A DNA stretch of 8,228 nucleotides from positions 1 to 8,228 of the forward strand of contig CAJKVX010000042.1 in NCBI GenBank assembly GCA_905203455.1, in the 5' to 3' direction. Each line of letters begins with the position of its first letter. Within the stretch, counting starts at the first letter, position 1. Source of the DNA: an uncultured Eubacteriales bacterium (lineage in GTDB: Bacteria > Bacillota > Clostridia > Christensenellales > UBA1242). The notes beneath the pieces were generated by a model. The model worked only from the letters and a program-made list of their open reading frames with translations, had not been told where the DNA came from and searched no databases. The position numbers were made by a program, and so were the translations under genes. Positions 1-4,826 of the stretch are shown one piece after another.

Positions 1-141
1 AAAATTAACTATATAAAAAACGAAATATTCGTGCGTTGGGTTAATATTAAAGATGATTGTTTTTTAAGTTTTCTCCTTGTTACTAATGCCTGTTGATATG
101 GGGTTTTAAAACCATTTATTTAATCTATTGTAATTTTTAGT

Positions 142-169
142 TTGCAAATGCAGAAAATTCTTATATAAT
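142..169 (+). promoter_or_regulatory. Probable sigma-A promoter of the enolase gene
   Basis: TTGCAA at 142-147 matches the -35 consensus at 4 of 6 positions. It is followed after 16 bases by a perfect TATAAT at 164-169, placing a start near 176. A second TATAAT at 176-181 lies too close to the ribosome binding site to be preferred. The perfect 12-bp palindrome GGTTTTAAAACC (102-113) lies 28 bases upstream of the -35 and could be a regulator site or chance in A/T-rich DNA. Positions 1-141 otherwise show no gene that I can recognise. Confidence 0.6.
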
Positions 170-199
170 TAACTTTATAATATTATTAGGGGGAAAAGT

Positions 200-1513
200 A
201 TGGATAATTTAATTATTACTGATGTTGTTGGGCGTCAAATTTTAGATAGTCGTGGCAACCCAACCATTGAAGTTGATGTTGTGTTAAACAATAAATTTTT
301 GGGAAGAGCATCTGTGCCTTCGGGGGCGTCGACTGGCAGTTTTGAAGCCTGTGAGTTAAGAGATGGAAACAGCAATATTTACGGCGGAAAATCTGTTTAT
401 AAGGCTGTTAGCAATGTCTGCAACATAATTAAAAATGCACTTGTTGGCAAAAACCCAACAAACCAAGAATATATTGACAACTTGCTTATTAAACTTGATG
501 GCACGAAAAACAAAACCAACCTTGGGGCTAATGCAATTTTGGGGGTATCTCTTGCGTGTGCAAAGGCTGTTAGCAATGCGTTAGGGTTGCCTTTATATAA
601 ATATTTAAACCAAAAAGATGCAACCACCCTGCCTCTTCCAATGATGAACATTTTGAATGGCGGAAAGCACGCAGATAACAGCGTTAACATTCAAGAATTT
701 ATGATTATGCCTGTTGGCGCAAAAAGTTTTAGTGAAGGGCTTAGATGGTGTTGTGAAGTGTTTTATGCCTTAAAAAGCGTGCTTAAACAAAAAGGTTACA
801 GCACCACCGTTGGTGACGAAGGTGGCTTTGCCCCAAACCTTAAAAGTGACGAAGAGGCAATTGAAATTATTATTGAAGCAATAGATAAGGCTGGCTACAA
901 CACAACAAACCAATTTAAAATTGCAATTGATGCCGCTGCAACCGAAATGAAGGAAGAGGCAAAAAAATTAGGGCATGATAATTGTTATTATTTCTGGAAA
1001 AGCAAAAAAGAGTTAACGCAAGAACAAATGATTGATTTTTGGGTTGACCTTTGCAATAAATACCCTATAATTTCTCTTGAAGATGGCCTTGGCGAAGAAG
1101 ACTATGACGGGTGGAAAAAACTTACACAAAAACTTGGTAATCGTGTTCAACTTGTTGGTGACGACCTTTTTGTTACAAACAAAAGACGAATTGAAATGGG
1201 AATTGAAAACAAAATGGCCAATTCTGTTTTAATTAAAGTTAACCAAATTGGAACGTTAACTGAAACTTTGCAGGCAATTAATCTTGCAAAAGAAAATGGC
1301 TACACCGCCATTATTTCACACCGAAGTGGCGAAACAGAAGATGTAACAATTGCAGACCTTGCTGTTGCAACAAATGCTGGGCAAATTAAAACTGGCGCCC
1401 CTTCAAGAACAGACAGGGTTGCAAAATACAACCAACTGCTTAGAATTGAAGAAGAATTAAAGGGCAATGCAAAGTTTCTAGGGATAAAAGCATTCTATAA
1501 CCTAAAACAATAA
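200..1513 (+). CDS. eno: Enolase (phosphopyruvate hydratase)
   Basis: This cytoplasmic glycolytic enzyme interconverts 2-phosphoglycerate and phosphoenolpyruvate, using Mg2+. The 437-residue product has the usual family length (about 430). The N-terminal domain carries the ILDSRGNPT and PSGASTGSFEA signatures; Ser43 lies in the mobile loop. In the barrel I see His157 (GGKHADN), Glu166 (IQEF) and Glu207 (GDEGGFAP). The metal ligands are Asp244, Glu294 (SLEDGL) and Asp321 (VGDDLFVTN). The catalytic lysines are Lys346 (LIKVNQIGT) and Lys397 (IKTGAPSRTDR), and SHRSGETED lies at 373-381. All expected catalytic residues are present, so it should be active. The ATG at 200 follows AGGGGG at 188-193 with a 6-base spacer. 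The gene is monocistronic, with its own promoter and a terminator directly after the stop. Nothing unusual is seen apart from strong A/T codon bias. Confidence 0.98.
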   Translation: MDNLIITDVVGRQILDSRGNPTIEVDVVLNNKFLGRASVPSGASTGSFEACELRDGNSNIYGGKSVYKAVSNVCNIIKNALVGKNPTNQEYIDNLLIKLDGTKNKTNLGANAILGVSLACAKAVSNALGLPLYKYLNQKDATTLPLPMMNILNGGKHADNSVNIQEFMIMPVGAKSFSEGLRWCCEVFYALKSVLKQKGYSTTVGDEGGFAPNLKSDEEAIEIIIEAIDKAGYNTTNQFKIAIDAAATEMKEEAKKLGHDNCYYFWKSKKELTQEQMIDFWVDLCNKYPIISLEDGLGEEDYDGWKKLTQKLGNRVQLVGDDLFVTNKRRIEMGIENKMANSVLIKVNQIGTLTETLQAINLAKENGYTAIISHRSGETEDVTIADLAVATNAGQIKTGAPSRTDRVAKYNQLLRIEEELKGNAKFLGIKAFYNLKQ

Positions 1514-1532
1514 AAACTGCATTTTTTAACAT

Positions 1533-1559
1533 AAAAAGGGCAAAATTTGCTCTTTTTTT
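1533..1559. terminator. Bidirectional intrinsic terminator between enolase and the convergent small membrane protein gene
   Basis: The stem AAAAAGGGC (1533-1541) pairs with GCTCTTTTT (1549-1557), with one G-T wobble and a 7-base A/T loop. On the + strand it ends in a run of seven T, and on the - strand the opposite arm ends in five T. It lies 20 bases after the enolase stop and 8 bases after the stop of the minus-strand gene, so it can serve both convergent transcripts. Confidence 0.85.
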
Positions 1560-1566
1560 AATAAAT

Positions 1567-1902
1567 TTATTCTTTTTTTATTATTCCGTTTGAAATGATT
1601 GTTGTTCTTTCACCAAATGAATAAAGAATAAATGATAATGCCCAAACATTTATTGCAAACTTAAAACAACTAAGTGTAAACCAAACATTTTCAAATATTC
1701 CACAGTAAAGAATTGATAAAACAAAAGACAAAACAATTGGAATTAAAACAATAACACTGTTAATTGCCTTTCTTTTGTCTTCATTTAAGGTGTGGGTATT
1801 GTTTTTTATTGGTATTTTAATAAAGGTTGTTAAACACACAACAATAACTGCAAGAAAAAACATTTCAAAAGTTACATTTTGTAAAAAATCTGTTATATCC
1901 AC
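1567..1902 (-). CDS. Small three-helix membrane protein of unknown function
   Basis: I do not recognise this 111-residue protein. It has three likely membrane helices, at about residues 12-31 (FEMFFLAVIVVCLTTFIKI), 47-69 (rich in Ile, Val and Leu) and 77-97. A polar, Lys/Asn-rich loop at about 32-46 separates the first two, and the tail is short and charged, ending in IKKE. Size and topology recall phage holin-like or other small integral membrane proteins, but no signature supports that. Translation starts at GTG (1900-1902), preceded by AAAGGAGA with 8 bases between GGAG and the start, so the start is well supported. The next in-frame Met (residue 14) would cut into the first helix. It is transcribed alone, convergent to enolase, from a strong promoter with a long leader. 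Base composition matches its neighbours. Confidence is high that it is a gene; the function is unknown. Confidence 0.8.
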   Translation of the reverse strand: MDITDFLQNVTFEMFFLAVIVVCLTTFIKIPIKNNTHTLNEDKRKAINSVIVLIPIVLSFVLSILYCGIFENVWFTLSCFKFAINVWALSFILYSFGERTTIISNGIIKKE

Positions 1903-1926
1903 AACACAATCTCCTTTAAAAATTAA

Positions 1927-1955
1927 AAAAATTACTTAAAATTTAAGTAATTTTT
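1927..1955 (-). terminator. Terminator-like palindrome in the leader of the small membrane protein gene
   Basis: Perfect 14-base arms AAAAATTACTTAAA (1927-1940) and TTTAAGTAATTTTT (1942-1955) flank one central base. Read on the - strand, the hairpin is followed by a T-rich stretch and lies about 10 bases before the AAAGGAGA ribosome binding site. This places an intrinsic-terminator-like structure between the mapped-by-eye promoter (2041-2070) and the coding start. It could end a short leader RNA or act as an attenuator. The stem is almost purely A/T, so its strength as a terminator is uncertain. Confidence 0.5.
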
Positions 1956-1961
1956 GTTAAG

Positions 1962-2023
1962 ATTTGCAGTTTTTTTTCAAAATTTGTTTACTTGCACACA
2001 CTAATTAACTAAATTCTGCAAAT
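1962..2023 (-). repeat. Inverted repeat enclosing most of the leader of the small membrane protein transcript
   Basis: ATTTGCAG at 1962-1969 and CTGCAAAT at 2016-2023 are exact reverse complements separated by 46 bases. Within the predicted minus-strand leader they could form an 8-bp closing stem just before the terminator-like palindrome at 1927-1955. The direct pair GTTAC-CATAT-GTTAC (2025-2039) overlaps the predicted transcript start. Related TTGCAG/TTGCAA words are common in this genome segment, so chance pairing is possible. Confidence 0.3.
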
Positions 2024-2040
2024 TGTTACCATATGTTACT

Positions 2041-2070
2041 ATTATACCACACAAAAAATGCCATTTTCAA
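2041..2070 (-). promoter_or_regulatory. Strong extended -10 promoter for the small membrane protein gene
   Basis: On the - strand TTGAAA (2065-2070, 5 of 6 matches to the -35 consensus) is followed after 18 bases by a perfect TATAAT (2041-2046). The bases just before it read TGG, which gives an extended -10 element. Transcription would start near 2034, leaving a leader of about 130 bases before the GTG start at 1902. That is unusually long for such a small gene and contains the palindrome at 1927-1955. Confidence 0.65.
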
Positions 2071-2089
2071 ATTGTGTGACACATTTTGA
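2067..2089. promoter_or_regulatory. Candidate operator palindrome overlapping the -35 of the minus-strand promoter
   Basis: Arms TCAAATTGTGT (2067-2077) and ACACATTTTGA (2079-2089) are reverse complements at 10 of 11 positions around a single central base. The left arm overlaps the TTGAAA -35 box at 2065-2070, where a bound repressor would block polymerase. The core TGTGTGACACA is not a simple A/T run, which makes chance less likely. I cannot assign it to a named regulator; it does not match Rex or CRP/FNR spacing well. Confidence 0.5.
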
Positions 2090-2126
2090 ATTATTTTATT
2101 TTACAAAACTTAAAATTAATCACTGT

Positions 2127-2153
2127 GTTTTAATTTGCCCTTTTAATTAAAAC
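2127..2153. repeat. Inverted repeat upstream of the oxidoreductase promoter
   Basis: GTTTTAATT (2127-2135) and AATTAAAAC (2145-2153) are perfect 9-base arms around a 9-base loop containing GCCC. It ends 46 bases before the -35 at 2200, a distance compatible with an upstream activator site. The low complexity of the arms leaves chance as a real alternative. Confidence 0.25.
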
Positions 2154-2199
2154 GCAATTTTAAAAGATGGTGCGACTTCTTCTTATTTTTCTTATTCGT

Positions 2200-2228
2200 T
2201 TGACAATTAGTTTTCAATTTGCTTAAAT
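2200..2228 (+). promoter_or_regulatory. Probable promoter of the flavin/Fe-S oxidoreductase gene
   Basis: A perfect TTGACA at 2200-2205 is followed after 17 bases by TTAAAT at 2223-2228 (4 of 6 matches to the -10 consensus). Transcription would start near 2235, inside a short hairpin with arms AAATTAA (2230-2236) and TTAATTT (2241-2247). The strong ribosome binding site AAAGGAG (2248-2254) follows, 7 bases before the ATG. Confidence 0.6.
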
Positions 2229-2261
2229 TAAATTAACTAATTAATTTAAAGGAGAAAAACA

Positions 2262-4313
2262 ATGGATAAAAGATATGAGCCACTTTTCACCCCATGGAAA
2301 ATTGGGAATGTGGAAATTAAAAACCGAATTGTGCTTTGCCCAATGGGTGGAACAAGCCTTTTTGGTTGGATGGAACCACATCATTTTGATAAAGACGCAG
2401 CAGATTTCTTTCTTGACCTTGCAAGGCATGATGTTGGGCTTATTATTCCTGGCATTGCCCCACTTAGAAACCTTATTGGCAACGGCTGGCTTTACAAAGC
2501 AAAAGGTGCATTCAAAAAATTAAAGCCTTATATGCAAGAAATTCATAAAACTGGCGCAAAATTGTTTGTTCAACTGACCGCTGGGTTTGGCAGAAGTTTC
2601 AGCATTCCAAATTCTTTGGCAAAAATTGCAAAAAACAAAGTGATTAGAAAACTTGTTAAACCTATTATTGACCTTGAAAGGCTAACCGCCTCACCAAGCC
2701 CTCTTCCTTCAAGATGGCTTGAAGGGTTCACTTGCAGGCAGATAACCAAAAAAGAAATTACTCAAATGGTTGACGCCTTTGCAAAAACCGCCAAACTTTT
2801 AAAAGAGGCTGATGTTGACGGTGTTGAAATTCATGCAGTGCATGAAGGCTATCTTCTTGACCAATTTACCTTGAAATATACCAACCAGCGAACTGATGAA
2901 TATGGCGGAAGTTTTGAAAATAGATACAGGTTTGCAACCGATATTGTTAAAGCAATTAAGGCTGAATGCGGAAAAGATTTTCCTGTTAGTTTAAGATATT
3001 CAGTTGTCAGCAAAACCAAAGATTTTTGCGTTGGTGCCGTGCCTGGTGAAGAATTTGTTGAAATTGGGCGAGATATGGAAGAAAGCGAAAAAGCAGCAAA
3101 ATACCTGCAAGATGCGGGTTACGATATGCTTAACTGTGACAACGGAACTTATGACGCGTGGTATTGGGCTCACCCACCTGCTTACATGCCTCTTAACTGC
3201 AACCTTAAAGATGTTAGCCACATTAAAAAATTTGTCAGTATTCCTGTTGTTTGTGCAGGAAGAATGGAGCCAGTTGTTGCTGCAAACGAAATTGAAAAGG
3301 GCAACATTGATGGCATGGGTGTTGCAAGACAATTTTTAACTGACCCACACTGGGTTACAAAATTAAAGGAAGATAACCTTGAAGACATTATGCCTTGCAT
3401 TTGTTGCCACAACGCTTGCTTTCCAATGGCGCACTATAAGGGAGTTGCGTGTGATGCTTCAATGGAAGATTCAGCGCACATGGCTCGCTGTGCACTAAAC
3501 CCAACCACTATGGACGGCGGAAAATATGATTTCACCCCAGCCAAAAAACCAAAAACAATTGCAATTATTGGTGGTGGCATTGGCGGAATGGAAGCAGCAA
3601 GAGTTGCAACCCTTAGGGGGCACAAACCAGTGATTTATGAAAAAACAGACAGGCTTGGAGGTGTGTTCATTCCTGCTGCTGCCCCAAGTTTTAAAGAAAA
3701 AGACAAAATGCTTATTGAGTGGTATAAAAGGCAGATGAATAAACTTAACATTGAAATTAAGTTTAACACCGAAATTAAAGACATTTCTTCACTTGACGCT
3801 GACGAAATTATTATTGCAACGGGTTCAACACCAAAAAGGCTTAGGCTTGAAGGCATTGACCACGCAATTGACGCCATTGACTATCTTAACGGCACCCCAG
3901 TTGCTGACACTGTTGCCATTATTGGCGGTGGGCTTACTGGTTGTGAAATTGCCTATGATTTAATTTTAAAGGGCAAAAAACCAATTATAATTGAAAGCAA
4001 GAATGATTTAATTGCAGCAAGTGGAATTTGCCTTGCAAACTCTTCTTACCTTAGAGATTATTTTAAGTTTGCAAAAACTCCGGTTTATCTTGAAAGCCAA
4101 GTGAAACGAATAACAGAAGATGGCGTTGTTATTGTTGATAAAAACGGAAACACAACAAACCTTAAAGCCCAAAGCGTTATTCTTGCCGTTGGCTATAACC
4201 CTGCCCCTATTGCAAAGGCATCAAAGCATGTTCACATTGTTGGTGATGCATTAAGGGTTGGAAACCTAAGAACAGTTATTTGGCGTGCGTGGGAAGTTGT
4301 TAACAAACTTTAA
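2262..4313 (+). CDS. Old-yellow-enzyme-type flavin/4Fe-4S/FAD oxidoreductase (2,4-dienoyl-CoA reductase / BaiCD-BaiH / enoate reductase family)
   Basis: The 683-residue product has the length and order of the three-cofactor reductases (E. coli FadH is about 670): an FMN-binding TIM barrel (about 5-370), a 4Fe-4S segment (379-413) and a FAD/NAD(P)H module (430-683). The barrel begins FTPWKIGNVEIKNRIV and carries HAVHEGYLLDQF (191-202) and TDEYGGSFENRYRF (211-224), the flavin/substrate region with paired His191 and His194. The cluster segment reads CICC at 379-382, then Cys386, then Cys397 and Cys410 before ALNP. The FAD motif is GGGIGG (437-442) and the second dinucleotide motif is GGGLTG (555-560). 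The C-terminus (GDALRVGNLRTVIWRAWEV) is typical of the family. It should be cytoplasmic and pass electrons from NAD(P)H through FAD and Fe-S to FMN to reduce an activated C=C bond. The substrate cannot be read from sequence; unsaturated acyl-CoA, enoates or steroid/bile-acid intermediates are all possible. ATG 2262 has an excellent AAAGGAG site. No operon partner is visible. Confidence 0.9.
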   Translation: MDKRYEPLFTPWKIGNVEIKNRIVLCPMGGTSLFGWMEPHHFDKDAADFFLDLARHDVGLIIPGIAPLRNLIGNGWLYKAKGAFKKLKPYMQEIHKTGAKLFVQLTAGFGRSFSIPNSLAKIAKNKVIRKLVKPIIDLERLTASPSPLPSRWLEGFTCRQITKKEITQMVDAFAKTAKLLKEADVDGVEIHAVHEGYLLDQFTLKYTNQRTDEYGGSFENRYRFATDIVKAIKAECGKDFPVSLRYSVVSKTKDFCVGAVPGEEFVEIGRDMEESEKAAKYLQDAGYDMLNCDNGTYDAWYWAHPPAYMPLNCNLKDVSHIKKFVSIPVVCAGRMEPVVAANEIEKGNIDGMGVARQFLTDPHWVTKLKEDNLEDIMPCICCHNACFPMAHYKGVACDASMEDSAHMARCALNPTTMDGGKYDFTPAKKPKTIAIIGGGIGGMEAARVATLRGHKPVIYEKTDRLGGVFIPAAAPSFKEKDKMLIEWYKRQMNKLNIEIKFNTEIKDISSLDADEIIIATGSTPKRLRLEGIDHAIDAIDYLNGTPVADTVAIIGGGLTGCEIAYDLILKGKKPIIIESKNDLIAASGICLANSSYLRDYFKFAKTPVYLESQVKRITEDGVVIVDKNGNTTNLKAQSVILAVGYNPAPIAKASKHVHIVGDALRVGNLRTVIWRAWEVVNKL

Positions 4314-4374
4314 AACACCAACACCAAAACATTAAAAGCAACTAACCCTAAATTTATAAATTTCGCAATATAAT

Positions 4375-4546
4375 ATTAAACAAAAACTACATTAAAAAAA
4401 CAAAGTTTAAAACTTGCAAACCTTGCAGATTTAAACAAAGATGGATATTTTGTTGCAAATGCAGATTTATCAACAAAAACCCTAGGGTTGTTTGTGGCAA
4501 TTAAACAAAAACTACATTTAAAAAAAACAAAGTTTAAAACTTGCAA
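4375..4546. repeat. Pair of 45/47-bp near-identical direct repeats
   Basis: Copy 1 (4375-4419) and copy 2 (4500-4546) both begin ATTAAACAAAAACTACATT and end CAAAGTTTAAAACTTGCAA. They differ only by one extra T and one extra A in the central homopolymer runs of copy 2. The copies start 125 bases apart. The 80 bases between them include an open frame encoding a DxNxDG motif (Asp codon at 4428). They lie between the oxidoreductase stop and the shared terminator, so they are probably transcribed as its 3' untranslated region. They could be a partial tandem duplication of a small decayed gene or a short dispersed element; I see no transposase or target duplication. Confidence 0.7.
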
Positions 4547-4568
4547 GTTAAAAAACAATTAATCATTA

Positions 4569-4599
4569 AAAAATCACAGGCAACATTCCTGTGATTTTT
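4569..4599. terminator. Bidirectional intrinsic terminator between the oxidoreductase gene and the lemA-DUF2207 operon
   Basis: Twelve-base perfect arms AAAAATCACAGG (4569-4580) and CCTGTGATTTTT (4588-4599) enclose a 7-base loop. The + strand ends in five T and the - strand in six T. It is the first good terminator after the oxidoreductase stop (256 bases downstream) and also the first after the DUF2207 stop (about 230 bases downstream on the other strand). Both convergent transcripts would therefore carry long 3' untranslated regions. Confidence 0.85.
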
Positions 4600-4741
4600 A
4601 TTTCTCAAGTTTTCTAGATATAAATTTAAACCAACAGCACAAACAATCAATAACACCATTTTAGTTTTATTTCAAATCATTTCAATCTTTTTTAATAATT
4701 ACATAATTACAATGATTAGCAAGTCAATAAGTGTAATAATG

Positions 4742-4816
4742 GCCAGATAAGGGCTGCTCACTTCAATTTGTTTTTACTTGCTGTGATGGTAGGCAAGCAG
4801 TAAGCGAAGTAGTGGC
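4742..4816. other. Foldable G/C-richer island after the DUF2207 gene
   Basis: This 75-base stretch stands out from its A/T-rich surroundings. Three nested pairings are visible: GCCA (4742-4745) with TGGC (4813-4816), ACTTC (4760-4764) with GAAGT (4806-4810), and TTACTTGC (4774-4781) with GCAA...GTAA (4793-4803, with a 3-base bulge). It begins 10 bases after the DUF2207 stop on the - strand and would be in its 3' untranslated region. It lacks tRNA signatures such as the GTTCRA arm. It could be a small structured RNA, an mRNA-stabilising element or a remnant of something mobile. I cannot name it. The rest of the spacer (4600-4741) holds nothing recognisable. Confidence 0.3.
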
Positions 4817-4826
4817 AAAATAAAAA

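Noticed and set aside
3000..3412. Open frames of about 76-111 codons on both strands inside the oxidoreductase gene
   Set aside because: They overlap a well-supported gene with clear family motifs, lack ribosome binding sites and look like frame shadows.
4350..4363. Perfect 14-bp palindrome AAATTTATAAATTT after the oxidoreductase gene
   Set aside because: It is pure A/T in A/T-rich spacer with no T-run or promoter context, so chance is the better explanation.
4375..4546. CRISPR-like array from the direct repeats
   Set aside because: There are only two copies, the spacer is about 80 bases, and no cas genes are present.
4376..4558. Minus-strand open frame of 60 codons over the direct repeats
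   Set aside because: Its Phe/Lys-rich content is explained by poly-A/poly-T-rich repeat DNA, the two ends repeat each other because of the duplicated DNA, and no ribosome binding site precedes it.
4380..4562. Open frame of 60 codons on the + strand across the repeat pair, with a DxNxDG motif
   Set aside because: It follows a stop at 4377-4379 and has no ATG, nor a usable GTG or TTG near its beginning, and no ribosome binding site. It is kept as a finding but not called a gene.
4740..4816. Possible tRNA, because of the 75-base length and closing pairs
   Set aside because: No GTTCRA-type T arm, no proper anticodon arm and no seven-base acceptor stem on either strand.
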